Shown here piece by piece: positions 49,782 to 59,896 of a DNA stretch of 64,000 bases (the first letter of the stretch is position 1; each line of letters opens with the position of its first letter). The stretch comes from Candidatus Ideonella esbjergensis (lineage in GTDB: Bacteria > Pseudomonadota > Gammaproteobacteria > Burkholderiales > Burkholderiaceae_C). Below the pieces are notes generated by a model that ran no database searches, had not been told where the DNA came from, and saw only the letters and a program-made list of their open reading frames with translations. The stretch is from the NCBI GenBank assembly GCA_016710065.1, contig JADJLP010000001.1, positions 806,001-870,000 on the forward strand, read 5' to 3'. The translations under genes were made by a program, and so were the position numbers.

Positions 49782-50831
49782 ATGAGCCTGCCCTTTGACT
49801 TCGACCGCATCACCCCGGCCCGGTTGCCGGCACTGCTGCGCGCCATGCCCAAGGCCGAGCTGCACATCCACATCGAGGGCTCGCTGGAGCCTGAGCTGAT
49901 CTTCCAACTGGCCCAGCGCAACGGCATCGCCTTGAGCTACCCCAGCGTGGAGGCGCTGCGCGCGGCCTATGCCTTCAGCGACCTGCAGAGCTTCCTCGAC
50001 ATCTACTACGCCGGCGCCAGCGTGCTGCTGACCGAGCAGGACTTCTTCGACATGGCCTGGGACTATTTCGAGAAGGCTGCGGCCGACCACGTGGTGCGCG
50101 CCGAGCTGTTCTTCGACCCGCAGACCCACACCGAGCGTGGCGTGCCCATGGACGTGGTGCTGCGCGGCCTGCACCGCGCCTGCCAGCAGGCCGAGCGCGA
50201 GCTGGGTGTGAGCGCGGCGCTGATCCTGTGCTTCCTGCGCCACCTGAGCGAAGACGAGGCCCTGGGCACGCTGGCGCAGGCGCTGCCACACCGCGACATG
50301 TTCATTGGTGTGGGCTTGGACAGTTCCGAGCGCGGCCACCCGCCCGAAAAGTTCGCGCGCGTGTTCGCCCGCTGCCGCGAACTGGGCATGCATGTGGTGG
50401 CGCATGCTGGCGAGGAGGGGCCGCCTGGGTACATCCGCAGCGCGCTGGACGTGCTGCAGGTGGAGCGGGTCGATCACGGCGTGCGCAGCTTGGAAGACGC
50501 CGCGCTGGTGCAGCGCCTGGCGGCCGAGCGGGTACCCCTCACCGTGTGCCCGCTCTCCAACGTCAAGCTCTGCGTCTACCCCAGCATGGACCAACACCAG
50601 TTGCCGGCCCTGCTGGCCGCCGGCCTGGTGGCCACCGTCAACTCCGACGACCCGGCCTACTTCGGCGGCTACATCAACGCCAACTTCCTGGCCACCTTCG
50701 CGGCCCTGCCGCAGCTGGGCGCGCGCGAGGCCTACACGCTGGCGCGCAACAGCCTCGAGGCCAGCTTTGCCACCACCACACAAAAGGCGGCTTGGGTGGC
50801 GCAGCTGGATGCCTGCTTCGCCGCCGCCTGA
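49782..50831 (+). CDS. Adenine/adenosine deaminase
   Basis: A 349-residue zinc deaminase of the adenosine deaminase superfamily. HxH is in KAELHIHIEGSLEPELIFQLAQRNGI (His28/His30); other active-site motifs are FFDPQTHTERGV, AHAGEEGPPGYI, ERVDHGVRS, CPLSNVKLCV and NSDDPAYFGGYI. The FFDPQTH and SDDPAYF variants fit the bacterial PA0148-type branch shown to deaminate adenine rather than adenosine, so adenine to hypoxanthine is the better guess. The product feeds xanthine dehydrogenase. It converges with the S46 peptidase gene, 6 bp apart. Confidence 0.88.
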   Translation: MSLPFDFDRITPARLPALLRAMPKAELHIHIEGSLEPELIFQLAQRNGIALSYPSVEALRAAYAFSDLQSFLDIYYAGASVLLTEQDFFDMAWDYFEKAAADHVVRAELFFDPQTHTERGVPMDVVLRGLHRACQQAERELGVSAALILCFLRHLSEDEALGTLAQALPHRDMFIGVGLDSSERGHPPEKFARVFARCRELGMHVVAHAGEEGPPGYIRSALDVLQVERVDHGVRSLEDAALVQRLAAERVPLTVCPLSNVKLCVYPSMDQHQLPALLAAGLVATVNSDDPAYFGGYINANFLATFAALPQLGAREAYTLARNSLEASFATTTQKAAWVAQLDACFAAA

Positions 50832-50837
50832 GCGTGT

Positions 50838-52937
50838 TCAGCGCCCCTGGCGCATCTCCTGGGCCAGCGCGGGCGCGCCGTAGACCTTGTCGAGTGCCGC
50901 GACGATGGCGTCGGTGTGCACGGCGATGCTGCGGGCCGTCTCCTCGCTGTAGCCGTAGCTGCCACCCAGCGCTTCGAGGTTGGAATCGAAGATCAGGCCC
51001 ACCAGTTCGCCACGCTGGTTCACCACTGGCGAGCCCGAACTGCCACCGATGGATTCCAAGGTGCTCACCATGTTCAGCGGCGTTCGCGGATCCACCGAAC
51101 CGCGGCTGTTGGCAATGCGTGGGGGAAGGTTGAACGGCGGCCGTTGGTCAAAGCTGTCGGCGCGCGCCAGCCAGCCACCCCAGGTGGTCTTCCAGGGCGT
51201 GGCCTGGCCGTTCGAGGTGTAGCCGGCCACGCGGCCATAGGTCAGGCGCAGCGTGCCCGTGGCGTCGGGCGGCACCGCATGGCCATTCAGGGTGAAGCGG
51301 GCCTGGCCCAGGGCCTGCGCCGCGCGCTGCACCGGCGTGTCCACCTGCACTTCCTCGGCCCGCACCAGGGCGCGACGCAGCGGGTAGATCTGCCGGGCGA
51401 GCTGGATCAGGGGGTCGGTGGAGGCCTCGATGGCGGCCACGCCACCCTTGAGCAATTGCTGGCGCACCTCGGCCTCATCCACCCTTGAGCTGCGCAGCCA
51501 ACGCTCGGCAGCCACCGGCGCGGTGCTGCCGCCCAGGCTGGCTCGCAGGTAGACGTGGTCGGCCGGCAGCAGCCGTTGGGCCTGCTCGAACACTTGGGTC
51601 AGCCGGGCCACTTCCAGGTCCCGGTAGTAGGGCACCTGCGCGACCAGGCGCCGCTCCAGCCTGGGCAAGGCCGCGTCCCGGTAGTCGGCCATGCGCTCGC
51701 CCTGCGGCATTTGGCGCTCGTAGGCTTGGGCCACCAGGTCACCCGCCATGGCAAACAAGGTCTTGTAGCCAAAGGCCACCGCCCACTTCTCTTTCGCGTT
51801 GGCGGTCTGGCGTTGCGAGGCCGCTGCAATATCGCTCCAGGGGTCACCGGCCAGACCCTGCTGGGCGTAGGCCGAGCGAAAGCGGGCTTCGTCGGCGGCC
51901 TTGCGGGCCACCAGCTCGGGCTGCTTCAGTGCCTCCAGTTCACCCAGCGTGGCCTTGAGCCAGTTTTCGGTGCCGAACAGCTTGTCCAGGGCCTGGCGCG
52001 CGGCCTCGGGCGAGCGCTGGGAGTAGGTGTGCAGCATGGCCTGCTGGGCGCGGGCCGAGCTGATCTGCAGCGGCAGGAACACATCGCGCAAGGCAGTGAG
52101 CTGGGCCAGGGTCAGCAGCCGGTCGGTGTTGCCAGGGTGGCCGGCGGAGAACACCACATCGCCTTCCTTGGCAGGCGTGCTGGCCAGGCGCAGGTGGTGG
52201 GCGGGGCGCACCGGTTGGCCGGCCTTGTCGTAGACGCGGAACAGCGCGGCGTCGAGTGCAAAGCGGGGAAAGACAAAGTTGTCGGGGTCGCCACCAAAGA
52301 AGGCGGCCTGGTACTCGGGGGCAAAGACCAGGCGAACGTCGTCCCACTCCTGGTAGCGGTAGAGCTGGTACATGGCGCCGCTGTACAGCGTGACCACTTC
52401 ACAGCGCAGCCCCGTGCTGCTGGTGCAGGCGGCTTCCAGCTGGCCGATGGCCGCCTTGCGCTGCTGGTTGCGCACCTCGCTGCTGCCGGCCTGGGCCGAG
52501 GCGGCCACGATGGTGGCCGTCACGTCCTCGTTGGACACCAGCACCCGCGCGCTGTCACCCGGGCAGCGTATTTCGTCGGCCTGCGTGGCGGCCACGAAGC
52601 CGGTGGCCGCGATGTCGCGCGTGGCCGATGAAATGTGGTCGATGCACCGCAGGGCCACGTGGTGGTTGGTGAGCAGCAGGCCGCGCTCGGACACGAACGA
52701 GGCCGAGGCGCCGTAGTTCACCGAGGCGGCACGCAGGGCCGCCAGCCACTCGGGCGTGAGGTTCACGCCGTAGCGCTCGCGCACCTGGGCCACGGGGGCG
52801 TGCTCGAAGGTCCACATGCCTTCGTCGGCCTGCGCACTGCCCAGCCCAAGGGCTAGCCACAGGCCACTGGCCACCAGGGCCGTGCCGCGAAATGGAAAAG
52901 GGCGGCGGCGCCGCCGCGTCAAGGATGGGTGGCTCAT
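50838..52937 (-). CDS. S46-family dipeptidyl-peptidase (DPP7/DPP11-like)
   Basis: A 699-residue exported serine peptidase that removes N-terminal dipeptides from oligopeptides. A basic leader and hydrophobic core (ALVASGLWLALGLGSAQA) form the signal peptide. The catalytic triad is in LLLTNHHVAL (His92/93), FFGGDPDNFVFPRF (Asp) and GGSSGSPVVNQRGE (Ser near residue 636). Length is typical of S46. The DPP11-specific arginine region after the serine reads FDSNLEALGGSYGY, so a DPP7-like preference for hydrophobic P1 residues is more likely. It could feed the dipeptide ABC system nearby. Confidence 0.9.
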   Translation of the reverse strand: MSHPSLTRRRRRPFPFRGTALVASGLWLALGLGSAQADEGMWTFEHAPVAQVRERYGVNLTPEWLAALRAASVNYGASASFVSERGLLLTNHHVALRCIDHISSATRDIAATGFVAATQADEIRCPGDSARVLVSNEDVTATIVAASAQAGSSEVRNQQRKAAIGQLEAACTSSTGLRCEVVTLYSGAMYQLYRYQEWDDVRLVFAPEYQAAFFGGDPDNFVFPRFALDAALFRVYDKAGQPVRPAHHLRLASTPAKEGDVVFSAGHPGNTDRLLTLAQLTALRDVFLPLQISSARAQQAMLHTYSQRSPEAARQALDKLFGTENWLKATLGELEALKQPELVARKAADEARFRSAYAQQGLAGDPWSDIAAASQRQTANAKEKWAVAFGYKTLFAMAGDLVAQAYERQMPQGERMADYRDAALPRLERRLVAQVPYYRDLEVARLTQVFEQAQRLLPADHVYLRASLGGSTAPVAAERWLRSSRVDEAEVRQQLLKGGVAAIEASTDPLIQLARQIYPLRRALVRAEEVQVDTPVQRAAQALGQARFTLNGHAVPPDATGTLRLTYGRVAGYTSNGQATPWKTTWGGWLARADSFDQRPPFNLPPRIANSRGSVDPRTPLNMVSTLESIGGSSGSPVVNQRGELVGLIFDSNLEALGGSYGYSEETARSIAVHTDAIVAALDKVYGAPALAQEMRQGR

Positions 52938-53038
52938 GGTTCCTCCGGCTGCTTTTTGTGGCCACAGTCTAGCGGCAGTGCCGGCGACAATCAGCCCCTG
53001 TTTTCACCTTGCCGGCTCGCGCTGGCGTTGTGCGTGCC

Positions 53039-53428
53039 ATGCCTTCTGCCCGCCGTGCCTCCGGCCTGAACTCGCTCTCCAGCCTGGTCTATTCCACCGA
53101 CTCCGGCCGCGTCTGCCCGGGTTGCGGCCAGGCCGTGGCCGACTGCCGCTGTGCGGCCATTGCGGCAGCGGCAGCCCGTCCGCCTGGCGACGGCGTGGTG
53201 CGCGTCTCGCGCGAGACCAAGGGCCGGGGCGGCAAGGCCGTCACACTTGTGCGCGGCGTGCCGCTGGACGATGCCGGGCTCGCCGTGCTGGCCAAGGAAC
53301 TGAAGGCCGCCTGCGGCAGCGGCGGCACGGTGAAGGACGGTGTGATCGAGGTGCAGGGTGACCACGTGGCCACGCTGCTGCAAAAGCTGTCCGGCCGCGG
53401 CTGGACGGTCAAGCGCGCGGGTGGCTGA
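53039..53428 (+). CDS. yciH: SUI1/YciH-family translation initiation factor-like protein
   Basis: A 129-residue protein with an N-terminal CxxC-x6-CxC segment (VCPGCGQAVADCRC) and a C-terminal SUI1 domain (VRVSRETKGRGGKAVTLVRGVPLDD; LAKELKAACGSGGTVKDGVIEVQGDH; LLQKLSGRGWTVKRAGG). YciH resembles eukaryotic eIF1 and influences start-codon selection. ATG 53039 is chosen over an in-frame upstream codon. It is divergent from the S46 gene across 101 bp, and an S8 protease gene follows 35 bp downstream. Confidence 0.92.
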   Translation: MPSARRASGLNSLSSLVYSTDSGRVCPGCGQAVADCRCAAIAAAAARPPGDGVVRVSRETKGRGGKAVTLVRGVPLDDAGLAVLAKELKAACGSGGTVKDGVIEVQGDHVATLLQKLSGRGWTVKRAGG

Positions 53429-53463
53429 GCCTTTAACATCGCCGCTCCCACAAGGAGGATTCC

Positions 53464-55332
53464 ATGCGACACCATGTGTTGGCCCGCACCACCGCGGCCG
53501 CATTGCTGAGCCTGTTCACTTTGCTGGCTTGGGCACAGGCACCCAAGCCGCGCATCGAGAAGGCCGCCGATCTGCCCCGCTTCACCTACAAGGTGGAGGG
53601 CAAGCTTGAAGACCTGGTGCGCTCGGCTGAGCGCTTCGCCCCCTTCGCGGCCGCCGTGCGGCGCGACACCGAATCGGTGCTGGCGGGCTATGAGATCCCC
53701 GACAAGGCAACCCAGCGCGACCTGCTGAGTGTGCTGGCGGCGCTGGACTTTCTGGACGGCCAGTATGACCAGGCCCTGGCGCGCGCCGAGCAGGTGCGCG
53801 CCTTGCAAGACAAGCCGGCCGACAAGCTGATCTCGGGTCTGCGCTTGCGCGCCATGGCCCAGGCCGCCAAGGCGCATGGCCTGGAGTCGGCCGCCTACCT
53901 GCAGGCCGTGGCCGACACGATCTCGCGCGAGCTCAAGCCCTTGCCCTACCCGGTGATAGCGAACGACATCAAGTCGTTCAAGGCCAGCGCCGAGCTGATC
54001 GGCGAGGCCCTGATCCTGGGCCGGGTGCGCGAGGTGATGCAGCCCATCGTTGACAGCAGTGGCGTGCTCAGCTCCGAGTTCGCGCCAGGCGTGGTCAGCG
54101 CCCGCCTGGCCCTGCTGAACGTTTTGCCACTCAAGCAGACGCTGATCGGCACCTACGGCAGCTACCTGGCCGCCAACCAGGTGGCCAAGGCCGACATCTG
54201 GGCCGCGCGCGACGTGGTGCTGCAGCCCGGCCAGGTGAAGGCGCCGGTGGTGGCGGCCGTGTGGGACAGCGGCGTGGACACCCAGCTGTTTGGCCGCCAG
54301 GTGTTGCGCGATGCCAAGGGCCAGCCGTACGTGATCGCCTTCGACAAGTACAGCCAGCCGGCACAGGGTGAGCTGATGCCCATTCCCGCCGAACTGCGGG
54401 GCAAGTTGCCGCAGATGACGGCGCGCACCAAGGGTTTCTCGGACCTGCAGTCCAACATCGACAGCCCCGAGGCCAGCGAGGTGAAGCAACTGCTGTCCAC
54501 GCTGGCGCCCGACCAGTACAAGACCCAGATCGAGGAAATCGGCCTGGCCGGCAACTACGAGCATGGCACCCACGTGGCCGGCATCACCTTGGCCGGCAAC
54601 CCCGGCGCACGTTTGCTGGTGGCGCGCATCGAGTTCGGCCACACACTCAAGCCCGACCCCTGCCCCAGCCGCGAACTGGCGCTGCGCGACGCGGCCAACT
54701 ACCAGGCTTATGTGAACTTCCTGAAGCGCCACCGCGCACGTGTGGTGAACATGAGCTGGGGTGGCAATGTCACGTCCATCGAGAACGACCTGGAGCAATG
54801 TGGCATGGGCAAAACGCCCGAAGAGCGCAAGGCGTTGGCGCGCGAGTATTTCGACATCGGCAAAGTGGCGATGCAGCGCGCCTTTGCCAGCGCGCCCGAG
54901 ATCCTGTTCGTCACGGCGGCCGGCAACAGCAACAGCGACGCCTCGTTCGTGGAAGACATTCCTGCGGGCATAGCTCTGCCCAATTTGCTCACCGTGGGAG
55001 CTGTGGACCTGGCAGGCGATGAAGCCCCCTTCACCAGCTACGGCCCTACCGTGAAGGTGCATGCCAACGGCTACCAGGTGGAGAGCTATCTGCCCGGCGG
55101 CATGCGCGTGGCGCTCTCGGGCACCTCCATGGCCTCGCCCCAAGTGGCCAATCTGGCGGCCAAGCTGCTGGCGGTGAACCCCAAGCTCAAACCCGGCGAT
55201 CTGATCCGCATCATCGTGAGCACCGCTGAGCGCAGCGCCGATGGGCGGCGCAACCTCGTCCACCCGAAGAAGGCGCTGGCCGCCGCCCAGGCCGGTGCCA
55301 ACCCGGCGCGCGCCGGCAAGAAACGGCGCTGA
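53464..55332 (+). CDS. Exported S8-family (subtilisin-like) serine protease
   Basis: A 622-residue secreted protease. The signal peptide ends near LLAWAQA. Residues about 27-255 are a helical region of unknown type, presumably a propeptide or regulatory domain. The catalytic triad is Asp268 (VAAVWDSGVD), His367 (YEHGTHVAG) and Ser555 (LSGTSMASPQVA), with oxyanion Asn488 (TAAGNSNSD). The Asp-His spacing of 99 residues is far longer than in subtilisin and implies an insertion. The C-terminus is Lys/Arg/Ala-rich. A strong AAGGAGG ribosome binding site precedes ATG 53464. Its stop abuts the convergent dppF stop. Confidence 0.9.
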   Translation: MRHHVLARTTAAALLSLFTLLAWAQAPKPRIEKAADLPRFTYKVEGKLEDLVRSAERFAPFAAAVRRDTESVLAGYEIPDKATQRDLLSVLAALDFLDGQYDQALARAEQVRALQDKPADKLISGLRLRAMAQAAKAHGLESAAYLQAVADTISRELKPLPYPVIANDIKSFKASAELIGEALILGRVREVMQPIVDSSGVLSSEFAPGVVSARLALLNVLPLKQTLIGTYGSYLAANQVAKADIWAARDVVLQPGQVKAPVVAAVWDSGVDTQLFGRQVLRDAKGQPYVIAFDKYSQPAQGELMPIPAELRGKLPQMTARTKGFSDLQSNIDSPEASEVKQLLSTLAPDQYKTQIEEIGLAGNYEHGTHVAGITLAGNPGARLLVARIEFGHTLKPDPCPSRELALRDAANYQAYVNFLKRHRARVVNMSWGGNVTSIENDLEQCGMGKTPEERKALAREYFDIGKVAMQRAFASAPEILFVTAAGNSNSDASFVEDIPAGIALPNLLTVGAVDLAGDEAPFTSYGPTVKVHANGYQVESYLPGGMRVALSGTSMASPQVANLAAKLLAVNPKLKPGDLIRIIVSTAERSADGRRNLVHPKKALAAAQAGANPARAGKKRR

Positions 55333-57313
<1,981 letters not shown>

Positions 57314-57317
<4 letters not shown>

Positions 57318-58207
57318 GACCGCCTCATTTTGGGATCGAGCGCATCGCGCAACCCGTCGCCCATCAGGTTGATGGCCACCACGGTGACCAGGATGGCCAG
57401 GCCGGGCAAGGTCACCAGCCACGGATCGGAGCGGATGAACTCGCGCGCGTCGGCCAGCATGGTGCCCCACTCGGCAGTGGGTGGCTGCGCACCCAGGCCC
57501 AGAAAACCCAGGGCCGCAGCTTCCAGGATCGCGTCCGACACGCCCAGCGCCGCCTGCACGATCAGCGGCGCCAGGCAGTTGGGCAGCACGGTCTTGAACA
57601 TCAGCCGCCACGGTCCCACGCCGGCCACCTTGGCGGCGGTCACATAGTCCTTCTGCAACTCGCCCATGGCCGAGGCGCGCAGCAGCCGCACATAGCGCGG
57701 CAGCGTGACGATGGTGACGGCGACGATGGTGTTGGTGAGGCTGGGGCCCAGCACGGCGACCACCAGGATGGCCAGCACCAGGCTGGGCACGGCCATGATC
57801 AGGTCCATCACCCGGGTGATGACCACATCGACGGCCTGCCCCAGCGAGGCGCAGGCCAGGCCCAGTCCCACGCCGATGAAGAAGGACACGCCCATCACCG
57901 ACAGGCCGATGAGCAGCGAGATGCGCGCGCCATGGATGAGGCGCGAGAGCATGTCGCGGCCCAGGCTGTCGGTGCCGAACAGGAACTGCGTGCTGCCGCC
58001 CTCGGCCCAGGCTGGGGCGGCGCGAACTGCCTCGCGGAACTGCTCGGTGGGTGAATGCGGCGCCACCACGTCAGCCAGCAGGGCCAACGCGAACACGAAC
58101 AGCACCACCGCCAGGCCCATCACCGCGCCACGGTTCTCGCGGAAGGCTTGCCAGAACTGGCGCAGTGGCGAGGACGGGCCGGTGGCTTCTGGCACGGGCA
58201 AGGTCAT
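57314..58207 (-). CDS. dppC: Dipeptide ABC transporter permease, DppC type
   Basis: A 297-residue inner-membrane permease with the OppC-type N-terminal segment (FRENRGAVMGLAVVLFVFALALLADVVAPH) and five further helices. The cytoplasmic coupling loop is EAAALGFLGLGAQPPTAEWG, and the entry loop is LFGTDSLGRDMLSRLIHGARIS. ATG 58207 is chosen because the in-frame extension upstream runs through a REP doublet. Confidence 0.92.
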
Positions 58208-58219
58208 GGACGCTCCGCC

Positions 58220-58306
58220 GTCATTCCCGCGAAGGCGGGAATCCACAGTCCGCCACAACCTGGATTCCCGCCTTCGCGGGATTGACGAAGGGTGCGGGAA
58301 TGACGA
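58220..58306. repeat. Inverted REP doublet plus half unit between dppB and dppC
   Basis: The REP unit at 58220-58246 (core ATTCCCGCGAAGGCGGGAAT) is inverted at 58262-58288 with 15 bp between. A further half unit (GCGGGAATGACG) follows at 58295-58306. The doublet lies in the 111-bp gap within the dpp operon. Confidence 0.85.
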
Positions 58307-58318
58307 GGCATGGTGCTC

Positions 58319-59329
58319 TCAAGCATGGCGGATCTTCGGGTTGATCAGGCCATAGGTCAGATCCACCAAGAGGTTCACGCCGATCACCACCGACGACACC
58401 AGCATCACCCCGCCCTGCAGCGCAGGGTAATCGCGTCGCGCGATGGATTCGATCAGCCACTTGCCCACGCCGGGCCACGAGAAGATGGTTTCGGTCAGCA
58501 CCGCGCCGGCCATCAGCGCACCCACCTGCAGGCCGATGACCGTGACGACCGGGATCAGCGCATTGCGCAGTGCGTGCAGGCCCACCACCCGCCAGCTGGA
58601 GAGGCCCTTGGCGCGCGCGGTGCGCACATAGTCTTCGCCCAATACCTCCAGCATGGCCGAGCGCGTCATGCGCGCCACCACGGCCAGCGGCACCGTGCCC
58701 AGCACAATGGCCGGCAGCACCAGGTGGTGCAGGGCGTCCATCACCGCACCGGCCTGGCCGCTGAGCCAGGCGTCCACCACCATGAAGCCGGTGACCGGCT
58801 CGAAATAGAACTGGATCAGGTCGATGCGGCCCGACACCGGCGTGAGCCCCCAGCGCTCGCCCACGAACATGATGAGCAGCAGACCCCACCAGAAGATGGG
58901 CATGGAGTAGCCGGTGACCGACAGGCCCATCAAGGTCTGGTCGAACCAGGTGCCGCGCTTGGCGGCAGCGATGGTGCCGGCCGGCAGGCCAATCAGCGCC
59001 GCGAACAGCATGGCAAAGAAGCTCAGCTCCAGCGTGGCCGGGAACAGCGCGGCGAACTCGGTGAGCACGCTCTGGTTGGTGGCCAGCGAGGTGCCGAAAT
59101 CGCCGTGCAGCAACTGGCCGCAGTAGTCGGCAAACTGCTTCCACACCGGCTGGTCCAGCCCCAGCTCGTGGCGAAATGCAGCCAGCCGCTCGGCCGAGAT
59201 GCCACGCTCGCCCACCCGCACCTCCACCGGGTCGCCCGGCACCAGCCGTATCGCCACGAAGGTGACGAACATCAGCGCGAAGAAGGTGGGGATGGTGAGC
59301 GCCAGGCGGCGCAGGAGGAACTTCAGCAC
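58319..59329 (-). CDS. dppB: Dipeptide ABC transporter permease, DppB type
   Basis: A 336-residue permease with six helices. It opens MLKFLLRRLALTIPTFFALMFVTFVAIRLVPGDP, the standard DppB first helix and VPGDP motif. The coupling loop is TEDYVRTARAKG-like (GEDYVRTARAKGLSSWRV), and FSWPGVGKWLIESIARRDYPALQG precedes the last helix. Its start lies only 7 bp after the toxin gene stop, so an inserted toxin-antitoxin pair now precedes it in the operon. Confidence 0.93.
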   Translation of the reverse strand: MLKFLLRRLALTIPTFFALMFVTFVAIRLVPGDPVEVRVGERGISAERLAAFRHELGLDQPVWKQFADYCGQLLHGDFGTSLATNQSVLTEFAALFPATLELSFFAMLFAALIGLPAGTIAAAKRGTWFDQTLMGLSVTGYSMPIFWWGLLLIMFVGERWGLTPVSGRIDLIQFYFEPVTGFMVVDAWLSGQAGAVMDALHHLVLPAIVLGTVPLAVVARMTRSAMLEVLGEDYVRTARAKGLSSWRVVGLHALRNALIPVVTVIGLQVGALMAGAVLTETIFSWPGVGKWLIESIARRDYPALQGGVMLVSSVVIGVNLLVDLTYGLINPKIRHA

Positions 59330-59336
59330 GGGGTCT

Positions 59337-59636
59337 TCATCCGGCGACGCGCGTGGCCCAGTAGCCCGGGTCTTTGCGATGCGGCGCGACGGCGACGATC
59401 AGCAGTTCCTGCACAGAGGCGCGGTAGATGACGCTGAACGGAAAGCCTTTGACCAGCACGCTGCGGGTCTCTCTGAAAGACGGTGCACCTCCCAGAGGGT
59501 GCCGTGCCACCAGGGCCACAGCGGCCTCGACCGCCGCCTGAAACCGCACGCCGGTGCCGTTTCGCGCCTTGGCGTAGTAGGCCACTTCTCGCAGCAATTC
59601 CAGCTCTGCCGCGGGCAGGAAACGAACGGTCGTCAC
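59337..59636 (-). CDS. RelE/ParE-family toxin
   Basis: A 99-residue protein with the RelE/ParE fold: FLPAAELELLREVAYYAKARNG, then RFQAAVEAAVALVARHPLGGAPSF, and the C-terminal FPFSVIYRASVQELLIVAVAPHRKDPGYWATR. Members are mRNA interferases or gyrase inhibitors; the sequence alone does not decide. It overlaps its antitoxin by 4 bp. The pair lies between dppA and dppB on the same strand. Confidence 0.88.
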   Translation of the reverse strand: MTTVRFLPAAELELLREVAYYAKARNGTGVRFQAAVEAAVALVARHPLGGAPSFRETRSVLVKGFPFSVIYRASVQELLIVAVAPHRKDPGYWATRVAG

Positions 59637-59863
59637 TGCGCAATGTGGCGGGCTTTGGCAAAGACTTCGGCCGCATCCACGGCCTGCACCTTGCCCTGGT
59701 CGTAGGCGGCCAGGCGTTCCTGCACCTCCAGTTCCCAGGCCGCGCTGAGATCGGAGGCAGCCGGTTCGTTGAGCGACTCCAGCAACTGGTCAACCAGGCG
59801 CTCGCGGTCTTCAGGCGTGAGCGCACGGCCACGTTGAACAAGTTCGGTGATGGGGTCAGGCAT
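59633..59863 (-). CDS. Addiction-module antitoxin (RelB/TIGR02574-like)
   Basis: A 76-residue acidic protein, MPDPITELVQRGRALTPEDR, with the EDRERLVDQLLESLNEP motif typical of putative addiction module components and a C-terminal segment (AAYDQGKVQAVDAAEVFAKAR) that would embrace the toxin. It precedes the toxin, as is normal, and begins 33 bp after the dppA stop. Confidence 0.87.
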   Translation of the reverse strand: MPDPITELVQRGRALTPEDRERLVDQLLESLNEPAASDLSAAWELEVQERLAAYDQGKVQAVDAAEVFAKARHIAQ

Positions 59864-59896
59864 GGCGGGCTCCTGTGCAGGCGAGAGCGGATTGTT

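Noticed and set aside
48330..50783. Long antisense open frame opposite the BMP and deaminase genes
   Set aside because: Composition is His/Val/Gly-rich shadow sequence; the plus-strand genes carry all catalytic and ligand motifs.
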